64,000 nucleotides of DNA from Hyphomicrobium nitrativorans NL23 (GCF_000503895.1 NC_022997.1:702501-766500), one strand, 5' to 3'. Numbered from the stretch's first letter, positions 39,546-49,569 are shown. The notes: generated by a model not told the origin, from the letters alone. Made by a program: numbers and translations.

Positions 39546-40106
39546 ATGCTCAGGCGTGGCGTAGCTGCAGTTTTCCTTTTGCTCGCGATGTCGGTCTCAG
39601 GTGCTGCGGGAACGCACATCGCCGAGCCGGCCGTGCCGCGCGATGCCGGGCCGGCGGCGTCATCCCCTCTGCCGGACGACACCAAGCTTACGCTTCTCAT
39701 CCGCACGACCCTCATCGCGCTCAACCAGGCCAACGCGACGGGCAATTATTCCGTGCTGCGCGATCTTGCGGCGCCAGGCTTTCAGGCGGGAAACAGTCAG
39801 GCGCGGCTGGCGGAGATTTTCGCTGCCCTGCGCGGGCGCAATCTCGACCTCTCGCCCATTCTGTTTTTCGATCCGAAGCTCGTGCAGCCGCCCGCGATTC
39901 AGCCGGACGGCCGCCTTCGCATCACGGGCTTCTTCGATACGCGGCCCGAGCGCGTTATCTTCGATCTCATGTTCGAGACTGTCGAGGGCGACTGGCGCTT
40001 GTTTGGGATCGCCATCGATGTCATGCCTCCGGAGGCGCCCAAGGCGGACGGTGCTCCGCCGGGGGCGGATAAGAACGATGCCGACGCTCGAAAGCCTTCG
40101 GATTGA
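39546..40106 (+). CDS. Secreted protein of unknown function
   Basis: A 186-residue precursor with a signal peptide (RRGVAAVFLLLAMSVSGAAG). The mature part (LLIRTTLIALNQANATGNYS, VLRDLAAPGFQ, LDLSPILFFDPK, GFFDTRPERVIFDLMFETVEGDW) has NTF2-like character, as in periplasmic SnoaL-type proteins. No catalytic site can be assigned. The frame is open back to 39246, but the signal peptide fixes the start at 39546. It is convergent with the YadA-like gene. Confidence 0.6.
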   Translation: MLRRGVAAVFLLLAMSVSGAAGTHIAEPAVPRDAGPAASSPLPDDTKLTLLIRTTLIALNQANATGNYSVLRDLAAPGFQAGNSQARLAEIFAALRGRNLDLSPILFFDPKLVQPPAIQPDGRLRITGFFDTRPERVIFDLMFETVEGDWRLFGIAIDVMPPEAPKADGAPPGADKNDADARKPSD

Positions 40107-40144
40107 CACGGCCTAAAACGATCATGGTCCGCGCATCAATGCGA

Positions 40145-40168
40145 CAACCGGGGGCGAGGCCCCGGTTG
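40145..40168. terminator. Hairpin between convergent genes
   Basis: CAACCGGGG and CCCCGGTTG pair over 9 bp with a 6-base loop, between the stops of two convergent genes. No T-run on either side; it may act as a bidirectional transcript end. Confidence 0.5.
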
Positions 40169-40180
40169 CGCGTGTGCTTG

Positions 40181-43100
40181 TTACCAGGTCCATTGGACGC
40201 CGGCCCGTCCACCGATGCTGTTGCCGGCGCTATAGGATTTGTAGTCGGACCAGCCTGCGCCCACTGAGCCGTCGATCGCGATGCGGTCTCCGCTTGAGAA
40301 GCAGTTCCGGCACACCACGCCGATCGCGCTCACGGCAACCGCGTTGGCGTCGCCCTCGAAGTTACCCCAGCCGATCCGCATGCCGAAGTTTTCGGCCGAT
40401 GTGAGGGACGGAGCTTCCGCAGCCAGCGCGACGGCCACGCCCGCCTGCAGCTTTGCGATGCTCCGGAACACGTCTCCGCCGTCTGACGCGAGATGGCCGT
40501 TGGCGTCGGTCGTCACGAGTTCAAGCCGGCCGGTCTGGCGCTGCTTGCTCAAGTCGGACGTGATGCCGGGGGTGGTGTAGGTTTGCGAGCCGTTTTTCGC
40601 TCCGAGAGTGACTTCGTCGGCAAATTCGCTCTGCGCTCCGAAGCCGAGTGCCGTCGATCTGGCATGTGCGACCTGCGAATTCGTGCCGATCGCATTGCCG
40701 TCGTTTGCCGTTACGGTGGCGTTTGCGCCCGCCGCAAGAGAGTTCGTCGTGCCGGATGCGTTCGCATTGTTTCCGAATGCGAACGAGTTGTTGGCGTTGC
40801 TGGCGTTCGCATTCGTGCCGAAGGCGATGGCGCTGGTCGAGCCCGTAACTCTTGAGGTGCTGCCGACGGCGAGAGAATTGAGCGCTCCGTCTGCGTTGTT
40901 TGCCGTGCCTACGGTGAGCGACTGCTGTGCGCCAACCATGGAATTTGTGCTTCCAATGGCCGTGGAGTTCGTGGCGCCAGCGAGGTTGTTTGGGTTTCCT
41001 ACGGCGAAGGAATTCGTGGCGTCCGTGAGATTGTTCCGGAAGCCGACTGCGCCAGAATTTGTGGCATCCGACAGCAGATTTCCGTCGCCGGTGGCCGAAG
41101 AATTCTCCGCCTGCGTGAGGTCGTTGTTGGTGCCCGTTGCAGAGGAGTTCGTTGCATCCGCGGCAATGTTCCCCTGGCCAGTGGCGCTCGAATTCGTAGC
41201 GTTTGTCAGGTTGTTGTTGGTGCCTGTTGCCGATGAATTCGTTGCGTTGGTGCCGATGTTGCCCTGGCCAACCGCATTTGAGTTGGTGGCGGTCATCAAG
41301 TCGTTGGCGGTGCCGGTTGCAGACGAATTTTCCGCGTCGTTGAGAATGTTCGATGCGCCCACCGAAAACGATTGCAGGGCTGCGACAAGCTGGTTGTCAT
41401 TCCCGACCGCTCCGGAACTCGTCGCGTCGGTCAGGTCATTTGCCGTGCCTGTAGCAGACGATGCGGTTGCATTCGTCAGATTGTTTCCGGTGCCGACTGC
41501 CGCTGAATCGGTGGCGTTCGTCAGAAGATTGAACGTGCCTGTGGCGGAAGAATTATTTGCGCCCGCAAGTATGTTGAGGACGCCGGTTGTCGAAGAATTG
41601 CTCGCGCCCAGAAGAACGTTGAGCGTTCCTGTCGCGAACGCATTTTGGCTGAAGGCGACAATGTTGCCAGTGCCGGTTGCCGATGAATTTTCGCTCAACG
41701 CCATTATGTTGAAGAAGCCCGTCGCGGATGAGTTCGCGGTGCCTACGAGAATGTTCGATGCGCCCGTCGCGGAGACGTTGTCCGTGCCGATCAGAAAATT
41801 GCTTGAGCCGGTGGCTGTGGATCCGGCGACGCCAAAGAGGGCGTTGTCGGTTCCAATTGCTGCGGAGTCCGTACCGAAGGTGATGCTGTTTCCGGAGCCG
41901 TAGACGCTCGATCCTGTCGCCGTGTCGAGCGTGTTTCCGTCTCCGACCGCGGTCGAGTTCTGAGCGTTGTCGATCTCGTTGTCGAAGCCGGACGCGGATG
42001 CGTTGTGCGATCCGTTGGTGATCTGGTTCTGCTGACCCGACGCGGATGCGTTATGTGATCCGTTGAGGATCTGGTTCTGCTGGCCCGAGGCGGAGGCGTT
42101 GATGGAGTCGGAGATGGTGTTGTCGTTGCCTGTCGCGGACGCGTTCTGAGCGTTGTCGATCTCGTTGGATACGCCGGATGCGGATGCGTTGTGCGATCCT
42201 GTGATCGTATTGTCGTTGCCCGAGGCAGTTGCGTTTTGAGAAGCGCTGATCTCGTTGCTTACGCCGGACGCGGATGCGTTGTGCGACCCGTTGGTGATCT
42301 GGTTCTGCTGACCCGATGCGGATGCGTTGTCCGATCCTGTGATCGTATTGTCGTTGCCCGAGGCAGTTGCGTTTTCAGAAGCGCTGATCTCGTTGCTTGC
42401 GCCGGATGCGGAGGCGTTGTGCGATCCGTTGAGGATCTGGTTCTGCTGGCCTGAGGCGGAGGCGTTGATCGAGTTCGTTATGGCGTTGCGATCGCCCGCG
42501 GCGTTGGAGTTCGCTGCGTTGTTGAGCTGGTTGTTGAAGCCGGACGCGGATGCGTTATGCGATCCTGTGATCGTATTGTCGTTGCCCGAGGCAGTTGCGT
42601 TTTGAGAAGCGCTGATCTCGTTGCTTACGCCGGATGCGGATGCGTTGTGCGACCCGTTGAGGATCTGGTTCTGCTGGCCTGAGGCTGAGGCGTTGTTCGA
42701 GTTCGTTATGGCGTTGCGATCGCCCGCGGCGTTGGAGTTCGCTGCGTTGTTGAGCTGGTTGTTGAAGCCGGATGCGGATGCGTTGTGCGATCCGTTGAGG
42801 ATCTGGTTCTGCTCACCCGATGCGGATGCGTTGTTGGAACCAGAAATCGTGTTCCTGTCGCCCGCGGCTGACGAGTTGACAGTTCCGCTAAGCTGATTGC
42901 TCGTGCCCGATGCCGAGGAATTCTGCGCATCGTTCAGGCTGTTGAGGGTGCCTGTGGCGGAAGATTGGCGCGCACGGATCAGCGTGTTGCTATCGCCTGT
43001 GGCTGAGGAATTGACGGCATCTTGGAGATTGTTCAAGGAGCCGGTTGCCGACGAATTGATCGCGCTGACATTGTTGCCTTGCCCCGTCGCGGATGAGTTC

Positions 43101-43720
43101 CTCGTGTTCCGTCCGGTGAGAGTATTGTTGTCGCCGGTGGCGGATGAGTTCGTCGCTTGCCAAATCTGATTGAGGTTGCCCGTCGCCGACGAATTTGTCG
43201 AATCTTCGAGGTTGTTTTCATCTCCGATGGCGGACCCATTTACCGCCCCAAGAAGGCGGTTAGCGTTTCCTGTGGCCGATGAGTTTTCAGTGCCTCTGAG
43301 TCCATTGCCGCTGCCTACCGCGGAAGAATTGATTCCGCGGACATCGTTGTCGCTCCCTACTGCAGAGGAGTTGCGTGTTCCCGAGCCTGAGAGATCATTG
43401 CTGTCCCCCGTTGCGGACGTGTTGGTGGATTGCCAAAGCTGGTTTTCATTGCCATTGGCAAACGCGTTTGTCGCGCCTTGTATGTTGTTCTGATTGCCGA
43501 CTGCGAGCGAGTTCAGCGTTGCGCCGTTACCGAGATTTCCGGTTCCGACGCATGAGGAGTTCGTGCCGCTGCTCGGAGTGCACTGAGCGATCGCCGGCAT
43601 CGATCCAGCGGCGACGAAAACAGCGCCCAATGCCACTGCGCTGACTGTCGAAAGCAGCCGTCTGGCGACGCTGCTGTGTCTCCCGCGGCTCGGTGCCGCC
43701 CCCCAATGCCCCTGCAACAT
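40181..43720 (-). CDS. YadA-like trimeric autotransporter adhesin
   Basis: A 1179-residue surface protein with a long signal (RRLLSTVSAVALGAVFVAAG, cleavage near AIAQ). Residues about 50-1010 are some 60 YadA-head-like repeats, mostly 15 residues long, of the type NSSATGxxNxLxxA (later NASASGxxNxIxxS). The C-terminus ends with a probable four-strand trimeric anchor (IDGSVGAGWSDYKSYSAGNS, final WTW). I see no long coiled-coil stalk between head and anchor. The start at 43720 follows AGGAG. A nearly exact 228-bp block inside the repeats is duplicated. It probably mediates attachment. Confidence 0.87.
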   Translation of the reverse strand: MLQGHWGAAPSRGRHSSVARRLLSTVSAVALGAVFVAAGSMPAIAQCTPSSGTNSSCVGTGNLGNGATLNSLAVGNQNNIQGATNAFANGNENQLWQSTNTSATGDSNDLSGSGTRNSSAVGSDNDVRGINSSAVGSGNGLRGTENSSATGNANRLLGAVNGSAIGDENNLEDSTNSSATGNLNQIWQATNSSATGDNNTLTGRNTRNSSATGQGNNVSAINSSATGSLNNLQDAVNSSATGDSNTLIRARQSSATGTLNSLNDAQNSSASGTSNQLSGTVNSSAAGDRNTISGSNNASASGEQNQILNGSHNASASGFNNQLNNAANSNAAGDRNAITNSNNASASGQQNQILNGSHNASASGVSNEISASQNATASGNDNTITGSHNASASGFNNQLNNAANSNAAGDRNAITNSINASASGQQNQILNGSHNASASGASNEISASENATASGNDNTITGSDNASASGQQNQITNGSHNASASGVSNEISASQNATASGNDNTITGSHNASASGVSNEIDNAQNASATGNDNTISDSINASASGQQNQILNGSHNASASGQQNQITNGSHNASASGFDNEIDNAQNSTAVGDGNTLDTATGSSVYGSGNSITFGTDSAAIGTDNALFGVAGSTATGSSNFLIGTDNVSATGASNILVGTANSSATGFFNIMALSENSSATGTGNIVAFSQNAFATGTLNVLLGASNSSTTGVLNILAGANNSSATGTFNLLTNATDSAAVGTGNNLTNATASSATGTANDLTDATSSGAVGNDNQLVAALQSFSVGASNILNDAENSSATGTANDLMTATNSNAVGQGNIGTNATNSSATGTNNNLTNATNSSATGQGNIAADATNSSATGTNNDLTQAENSSATGDGNLLSDATNSGAVGFRNNLTDATNSFAVGNPNNLAGATNSTAIGSTNSMVGAQQSLTVGTANNADGALNSLAVGSTSRVTGSTSAIAFGTNANASNANNSFAFGNNANASGTTNSLAAGANATVTANDGNAIGTNSQVAHARSTALGFGAQSEFADEVTLGAKNGSQTYTTPGITSDLSKQRQTGRLELVTTDANGHLASDGGDVFRSIAKLQAGVAVALAAEAPSLTSAENFGMRIGWGNFEGDANAVAVSAIGVVCRNCFSSGDRIAIDGSVGAGWSDYKSYSAGNSIGGRAGVQWTW
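42479..42934 (-). repeat. Duplicated 228-bp block in the YadA-like gene
   Basis: The segment beginning TATGGCGTTGCGATCGCC recurs 228 bp apart (42479 and 42707). One block codes for 76 residues, about five repeats. The blocks differ at only a few positions where compared, a sign of recent duplication or recombination. The end of the second copy is approximate. Confidence 0.6.
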
Positions 43721-44144
43721 GGTACGCAACTCCTAAACGCTTACGCATACTAAAAATTCTTGACTTCAACCCCTGTGGACCTGTTGAGAAGCTCGGAAAT
43801 GCTATTTATAATCAGCGCCTTAACTTCCCTGCCCCACAGATTATTCACAGGTTGCTCACAAGCCGATACTTGGACACAAGTCCGTCTGCGTATCAATTCA
43901 ACACAAAATTAATCTCTTCCTTTTGGATTGATGTGTTGCCGGGCGGATACATGCATTCAGGGCGTGTTGCTGATTCGACAGGGAATTTTCAGAGTGCAGA
44001 GTGCTTTGCTGGTGCGACGCACAAACGGGCTTCCGCGCGCTGCGGGCGCTTCCGCGGGTGGCCGCTGCGTAGAAAACGGGGCTGACGCGCCGTTTGCGGG
44101 GTTGTGCTAAGGCGCGCCTGTAGGCTTTCGATAAAGGATCTCCC
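43721..44144. promoter_or_regulatory. AT-rich region between divergent yadA-like and monooxygenase genes
   Basis: This 424-bp stretch is visibly AT-rich around 43745-43930 and holds no gene I trust. It should contain the promoter of the trimeric autotransporter. TTATTCACA near 43845 is one mismatch from a DnaA box, but a single site is not evidence of an origin. Confidence 0.4.
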
Positions 44145-45137
44145 ATGCGTGTCGACATCGCCGGCATCGGCCGTGAGCCCGATCGCATGGATCACGCTGC
44201 GTTTGTCGCGCGGATGGAGGAGATCGACCGGCTTGGCTACGACGGCGTGTGGTTCAACGAGTTCCATTTCCAGACTCCGCCGCAGCCGTATCCCTCGCTG
44301 CTGCTTCTGGCGGCTGCCGTCCTTGCGCGCACCGAGCGGGTGCGGGTCGGCACGTCGGTGCTTGTCCTGCCGTTGCACAATCCGCTTGTGCTGGCCGAGC
44401 AGATTGCGCAGCTCGATTGGCAAAGCGGCGGCCGGATCGATATCGGTCTCGGGCGTGGCACCGATCCTGGGACGCTTGCGCGGCTCGGCATCGATCCCGC
44501 CAGCACGCGCGAACGTTTCGAGGACGCCTTCGCGGCGATGCGAAGCGTATGGCTGGGGACTGCGCGACAGAGAGCTGCCGATGGAGAGGCGCTGACAATT
44601 CCTGTCCAGCCGTGTGTGCAGGCGCCGCATCCACCTCTTTACGTGGCTGGGTATACGGAAGAGACGCTGACGTTTGCCGGACGGCATGGATTGCCGCTGC
44701 TGCTCAGCCTGGAGCCTCCGGAAACGCGTCAAATCGAGATCTATCGCGATCTCGTCCGGGCGCATGGCTTTCCGTCCCGGCTCGCGGAGAGTTCGCTCAC
44801 GCGATATGTGGTCGTTGGGCGTTCCGCCGCCGATGCGGAGGCGCACTTGGAGCATCTTCTGCCTTTGCTGCAGACGAGACGGATCTATTATGCCGGGAGG
44901 CGGGGCGTGGCGCCTGGGGACGTGCTTCCGATCGACCGGGAGCTGCTGCTGCGCGACCAACTCATCCTCGGCGATCCGGAATCGTGCTTTGCGCAGATCG
45001 CGGACCTCAGGCGCCGCATGGGGATCGCCGCGCTCCGATGCGTGTTCAACGGCAACGGCGTGCTCTCTCCGCCCCTTTCGATGGAGCAGATGCGGCTGTT
45101 CTCGCAGGAGGTGCTGCCATGCCTGCGGGATATTTGA
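44145..45137 (+). CDS. Luciferase-like flavin monooxygenase
   Basis: A 330-residue bacterial-luciferase-type TIM barrel using reduced flavin. Typical pieces are LGYDGVWFNEFHFQ at the second strand, RVRVGTSVLVLPLHNPLVLAEQIAQLD, and GGRIDIGLGRGTDPGTLARLGI. The C-terminal PESCFAQIADLRRRMGI segment is usual. The substrate is unknown; relatives include alkane sulfonate and coenzyme F420-type enzymes. It starts after AAAGGATCT and ends 72 bp before ada, likely the same transcription unit. Confidence 0.88.
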   Translation: MRVDIAGIGREPDRMDHAAFVARMEEIDRLGYDGVWFNEFHFQTPPQPYPSLLLLAAAVLARTERVRVGTSVLVLPLHNPLVLAEQIAQLDWQSGGRIDIGLGRGTDPGTLARLGIDPASTRERFEDAFAAMRSVWLGTARQRAADGEALTIPVQPCVQAPHPPLYVAGYTEETLTFAGRHGLPLLLSLEPPETRQIEIYRDLVRAHGFPSRLAESSLTRYVVVGRSAADAEAHLEHLLPLLQTRRIYYAGRRGVAPGDVLPIDRELLLRDQLILGDPESCFAQIADLRRRMGIAALRCVFNGNGVLSPPLSMEQMRLFSQEVLPCLRDI

Positions 45138-45209
45138 CCGGGATTGGAATTTGAATTCGACAGCAAGGACCGGAGTGCCGCGCGGCGGTTGTCTTCCTAT
45201 GTTGCGGAC

Positions 45210-46322
45210 ATGGCAATGAAGAAAGATGGCCGCATGAGTCCGACCGTTGAACAGCCGCCGCCCCAATCCCCACCGGCATCGCGCCGGGAGGAGGCGTTTT
45301 GGAAGGCTCTCCAGGAACGGGACCGCAGTTTCGATGGCCGGTTCTACTATTCGGTGGCAACGACCGGCGTCTATTGCCGGCCCTCATGCCCGGCACGTCT
45401 TGCCAAACGAGAGAACGTCGCGTTCCATGTGTCATGCGCTGCTGCGGAGGCCGCCGGGTTCCGCCCGTGCAAGCGATGCAAGCCGAACGAAGCATCCCTG
45501 CACGATCGGTATGCGGCCAAGGTCGCCGCGGCCTGCCGGCTGATCGAGAGCGCCGAGGATGCGCCAAAGCTCGCAGATCTCGCACGTGTCACGGGGTTCA
45601 GTGCATTTCACTTTCATCGCGTGTTCAAGGGAGTGACGGGTGTGACGCCCAAGGCGTACGGGATGGCGCACCGCGGAAAGCGGGTTCGCGAAAGCTTGAC
45701 GCGCGCCGCCTCCGTGACGGACGCCATTTATGAGGCCGGATTCAATTCCAGTGCGCGGTTCTACGCCAACTCAACGGACGTTCTCGGCATGACACCCTCC
45801 GAATTCCGCACAGGCGGGGCGACCGCCGAGATGAAATTTGCCGTGGGCGCATGCTCGCTCGGGTCGATCCTCGTCGCTGCGAGCGACAAGGGGATCACGT
45901 CGATTATGCTGGGAGACGATCCCGAAGCGCTCGTACACGATCTCGAAGACCGTTTCCCGCGGGCGCGGCTGGTCGGTGGCGATGCGGCGTTCGAGGATGT
46001 CGTGGCCAAGGTGGTCGGCCTCGTGGAGGCGCCGGACGCCGGGTTCGATCTTCCGCTCGATATCCGCGGCACGGCGTTTCAGCATCGGGTCTGGCAAGCG
46101 TTGCGCGAGATCCCGGCGGGGACGACGGCGACGTACAGCGAGATTGCAGAGCGCATCGGAATGCCGAAGGCTGTGCGCGCCGTGGCGGGCGCGTGCGCAG
46201 CGAATAAAATCGCCGTCGCCATTCCCTGCCATCGCGTGGTGCGCAACGACGGGTCGCTCTCCGGCTACCGCTGGGGTGTCGCGCGCAAGCGGGCGCTGAT
46301 CGACAGGGAGCGCAAAGGCTGA
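45210..46322 (+). CDS. ada: Bifunctional Ada: methylphosphotriester and O6-methylguanine methyltransferase/regulator
   Basis: Repairs alkylated DNA and, once methylated, acts as a transcription factor. Zinc cysteines 56, 60, 87 and 90 keep the spacing of Escherichia coli Ada (38, 42, 69, 72). An AraC-type helix-turn-helix follows (LADLARVTGFSAFHFHRVFK). The C-terminal methyltransferase has FQHRVWQALREIPAGTTATY and the active-site IPCHRVVRNDG. Of several in-frame ATGs (45210, 45216, 45234) I use the first; none has a strong ribosome site. Methanol-derived formaldehyde may make such repair useful, but that is speculation. Confidence 0.95.
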   Translation: MAMKKDGRMSPTVEQPPPQSPPASRREEAFWKALQERDRSFDGRFYYSVATTGVYCRPSCPARLAKRENVAFHVSCAAAEAAGFRPCKRCKPNEASLHDRYAAKVAAACRLIESAEDAPKLADLARVTGFSAFHFHRVFKGVTGVTPKAYGMAHRGKRVRESLTRAASVTDAIYEAGFNSSARFYANSTDVLGMTPSEFRTGGATAEMKFAVGACSLGSILVAASDKGITSIMLGDDPEALVHDLEDRFPRARLVGGDAAFEDVVAKVVGLVEAPDAGFDLPLDIRGTAFQHRVWQALREIPAGTTATYSEIAERIGMPKAVRAVAGACAANKIAVAIPCHRVVRNDGSLSGYRWGVARKRALIDRERKG

Positions 46323-46419
46323 CGCTTCGCTACGCTCCCCAGCTCCGGGTTCGGAAGCGTTGGGATGGGCGCAACGTTTCAGATCGAAACGAGCGGGCAG
46401 ACGACGGGCATTCGATGGT

Positions 46420-49400
46420 TCACCATCTCATGCGTCCGCCAGCTTTGCCTTGTAGCGAATAACTTTCGCTAACACTGGCAAGGCTCGTGTTGACGAGGGC
46501 CTCGGCGTAAAGCGAGTACGCGTCGTCGCGCCAGCTATAGGTGCTTCCGGCGCCGAGACCTCCCCAAACTCGATCCTGTTTGAAGTGGAAGCGCGTGTCC
46601 GCAACGTCGACGCGGCTCCCGTCGAGAAACTCGTGGTAGATGTTGGCGATGCCATAAGTCTGCGCCCGGCTTGTTTGGCCGTTCACATCCCGCCACGAAG
46701 TTTCGTGAGCGAGCGTGAGCCCCAGGCGGCCTTGCAGGCTTGCACCCCTATCGAGACTGACCGGCGCGCCGAAGACATCGACAAACGTATCGAAATCGAC
46801 GTTCGAGTAGACCAATTGAGCTTGTGGCGTGATCGACCAGCCCGATCCAAACGACGCACGATGCCCGCTTTCCAGCGAAAAGGTATAGCCGAACGCATCA
46901 TTATCGGCGGCCAAAGTCCGGCTGGCCAAAAGAGAGCTTAACTCGGACTGATACCAGGTGCCTTGCGCCTGGCCGTCAATGTAGAGACCGTCATAGCCGT
47001 ACCATGTCAACGTGCCCCCCAGGCCATAGCCGCTGGTGGCGATCCGGCCATCACCGTGCTCGGAGTGCGTGTTGATGACACCTTGCGAATAGTGGGCTGT
47101 GATCCCGCCTTGAAGCGTACTCTCCGAGTTTTGGAAGACGGGCCCGTCAACGCCGGCCTGGGCTTTGAAGACAGTTTGGTCGAACCGCTTTCCGGCGGTC
47201 GCAGAATGCGGATCGATTCTGTTACGAGCGCCTTCCACGCGCGCCCAGACGCCCGCATGCCGAGCTGTCGAACCTGACTGTGAAGGCGCAGGGCCTCCTT
47301 GGTTTTCATGAGACAGGCCGCTATCGTTCATCCAGGCGCGGTTGCCGACACGCTGCTGCAGCGTGGACAGCGTGTTCAGGCCGAGAAGCGCGTGAGGGTA
47401 TGCTTCGTAAGCCGAGGCGCCCGGCTGGTAGAGCGAAGCATCCGGCCGATAGCGCGGATCGGTCGTGTCGTAGAGTTCGGACCGGAGATACCAATTGTTC
47501 GTCTCCGATTCGGACGCATTCCCCTTCTCTAGCCGATAGGCATAGGCGCCGCCAACGATGGCAGGTGCTCCCTTGAACTGATAGTCGCCTTGAAGAGCGA
47601 ACACGCCGTGGGACGCGCCTGCAATCTTAATAATCTCGATGCCTTCATTCGTTGCCGCACCGGGGCCATTGGCATTGGTCACCCGGACGGTGGACGTGCC
47701 GGACGTGCCGCCTGCGATTTCCAGCTTGTCGGTGGGGGAGGTGTCGTCGCCCAGTCGTGTTTCGAGAACGATGGTTCCGCCGTTGCCGGCATAGTCGCCC
47801 GCGATCCTGATCCGATCGCCTGCGCCGCCGCCTGCCGCCGAGATGAGACCTGCATTGACCACGTTTCCGCTGATGGCGTTCGTGCCGCTTCCGTTGCCCG
47901 ACGCGATGAACTGCGTGCCGGCGGCAAGGGACATGTTGCCGTTGAGCGAAAAGTTGTCCTGGCTTCCATCGAGCGTCGAACCGTTGCGCAGGAAGATGCC
48001 GGTGGTCATATCGCCGGGTGTGCCTACGGTCACGCCGCCCTCTGTCAGGGTCACGCGGCTGTTGTCGAGATTGATCGCGCTCCAGTTCTGGATGGCGCTT
48101 CCCGCATGAACCACATGGGCGGCGTCGGACAGATTCAGGACGTCTGTTCCCCCGCCGCCGCCGTCGAGAACCGTGATACCCGACAAGCTTCCCCGGAGGG
48201 TTATGGTGTCGTTGCCGAACCCTAGGCTAACGCGTCCGTTGACCGTGCCGCCGTCGGCGATGACGATCGCGCTATCCCCGTCATCGTTGGCAATGGCGTT
48301 GCCGCTGTTGGATTCTACCAGGGCTCCGGCCTGAACATCGATGGTCGTCAAGACGCCGGCGGTGGATGCCGTCGTAATGCCGTAGCCCGTGCCGCCGAGT
48401 ATATGGCCGGTGACGACAATCGCCGCCGTATTGCCGGGTGTGCCGGCGGCGCTGTTGTGATCCGTTTGGATGCCATGCTGTCCGCCCCGGGCATTGTGGG
48501 CGGTGAGATTCAGGCCAGAACTTCCGGTGCCTGTCTGAACAACGATACCTGCACCGCCATGACCTATGGCCGTGCCCGTCGAGGTCACCGTAATTGGGCC
48601 GGCGCCCTCATGTATGGCGTAAATACCCCAACCTCCGCCGTCCGTATCGGCGGCGTTGATCGTCGCAGTCGTGCTCGATGCCGTGCCCAATGTGCTCAAT
48701 CCGCTTAGACCACCGCTGGCTGTTCCGGTGGAATTGACCTCAAGGAAACCGGTTCCGTAGTGGTTGACACGGATTCCCATGTCGCCGCCGTGCGTATTCA
48801 CGGCGCTCACAGTCACGTCGGTGCTGCCAACAATGTTGTCGGCAAGAATGCCGCGCCCGGATGTGCCGGTCGCTTGCCCTGTCGATGTGACGACCAGTGC
48901 CCCGGAGGTGCCATTACGGGCGAAGATGCCCTCGTGGGCGCCCTGAGTATCGACTGCCTCGACCGTCATGGAGGTGCCAGACCAGACGTAACCATAGATC
49001 CCGTTCAGGGTATGACCTGTCGCTTGCCCTGTGGAGATAATATGGACTGAGCCTGAGCCCTGATGATCGACGTTGATCCCGTTTCCGTCGCCCTCGGTAT
49101 CGTGAACGCGAACCAGCGTGTCCGCTCCATCATTGTAGGTGCGAATGCCATCGCCGCCTGTGGCGATCAGCGTTCCTGTCGACACGATACTGAGAGTGCC
49201 GCTGACGGTATTTTCAGCGAAGATGCCGTAACTGCCGTTTGTCGTGATGATCGAGGCGAAGTTGTCCGTGAACGTGACGCCGCCCAGCCCGACAATGCTA
49301 AAACCGTCACCGCCATCGGTGATGTCGAGTCCAAAGCCTGCAGTTGTTGTGATCTCAACAGGGCTCCCAAGGTTGATATTCTGTGTAACGTCCGCACCGG

Positions 49401-49569
49401 ATCCTGCGCCCGAGCAGACGGACGTCGGGCCTGGGGTGCAACTGCCGGCGATGGCCGGACGCGCCGTTTGGAGTCCGATGACGAGGGCCACGGATGGAAT
49501 GATTGCGGCGCTGGATAACAACCTCAAAGCAATGTTGCGGCAAACGCCTGCGTCGGTGGAAATTCGCAT
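46420..49569 (-). CDS. Classical (type Va) autotransporter with beta-helix passenger
   Basis: A 1049-residue outer-membrane protein. The signal peptide is long (SAAIIPSVALVIGLQTARPA, ending AIAG). The passenger (about 45-740) is rich in Gly, Thr, Asn and Ser with recurring units such as GTLSIVSTGTLIATGGDGI and GALVVTSTGQATG, the pattern of a right-handed beta-helix. The C-terminal about 280 residues form the translocator barrel (VWARVEGARNRIDP, IDGQAQGTWYQSE) and end in an aromatic strand (GGRMRW). There is no obvious protease motif. Function is probably adhesion. The island starts about 1 kb upstream of its 5' end. Confidence 0.9.
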   Translation of the reverse strand: MRISTDAGVCRNIALRLLSSAAIIPSVALVIGLQTARPAIAGSCTPGPTSVCSGAGSGADVTQNINLGSPVEITTTAGFGLDITDGGDGFSIVGLGGVTFTDNFASIITTNGSYGIFAENTVSGTLSIVSTGTLIATGGDGIRTYNDGADTLVRVHDTEGDGNGINVDHQGSGSVHIISTGQATGHTLNGIYGYVWSGTSMTVEAVDTQGAHEGIFARNGTSGALVVTSTGQATGTSGRGILADNIVGSTDVTVSAVNTHGGDMGIRVNHYGTGFLEVNSTGTASGGLSGLSTLGTASSTTATINAADTDGGGWGIYAIHEGAGPITVTSTGTAIGHGGAGIVVQTGTGSSGLNLTAHNARGGQHGIQTDHNSAAGTPGNTAAIVVTGHILGGTGYGITTASTAGVLTTIDVQAGALVESNSGNAIANDDGDSAIVIADGGTVNGRVSLGFGNDTITLRGSLSGITVLDGGGGGTDVLNLSDAAHVVHAGSAIQNWSAINLDNSRVTLTEGGVTVGTPGDMTTGIFLRNGSTLDGSQDNFSLNGNMSLAAGTQFIASGNGSGTNAISGNVVNAGLISAAGGGAGDRIRIAGDYAGNGGTIVLETRLGDDTSPTDKLEIAGGTSGTSTVRVTNANGPGAATNEGIEIIKIAGASHGVFALQGDYQFKGAPAIVGGAYAYRLEKGNASESETNNWYLRSELYDTTDPRYRPDASLYQPGASAYEAYPHALLGLNTLSTLQQRVGNRAWMNDSGLSHENQGGPAPSQSGSTARHAGVWARVEGARNRIDPHSATAGKRFDQTVFKAQAGVDGPVFQNSESTLQGGITAHYSQGVINTHSEHGDGRIATSGYGLGGTLTWYGYDGLYIDGQAQGTWYQSELSSLLASRTLAADNDAFGYTFSLESGHRASFGSGWSITPQAQLVYSNVDFDTFVDVFGAPVSLDRGASLQGRLGLTLAHETSWRDVNGQTSRAQTYGIANIYHEFLDGSRVDVADTRFHFKQDRVWGGLGAGSTYSWRDDAYSLYAEALVNTSLASVSESYSLQGKAGGRMRW

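Noticed and set aside
40608-41903. A 431-codon plus-strand frame over the YadA-like gene
   Set aside because: It mirrors the repeats of the real gene on the other strand (Val/Ala/Pro-rich periodicity) and lacks a ribosome site.
43821-43870. Possible chromosomal origin (a TTATTCACA DnaA-box-like site in AT-rich DNA)
   Set aside because: One imperfect box, no cluster, and no origin-type genes next to it. The AT-richness fits a promoter.
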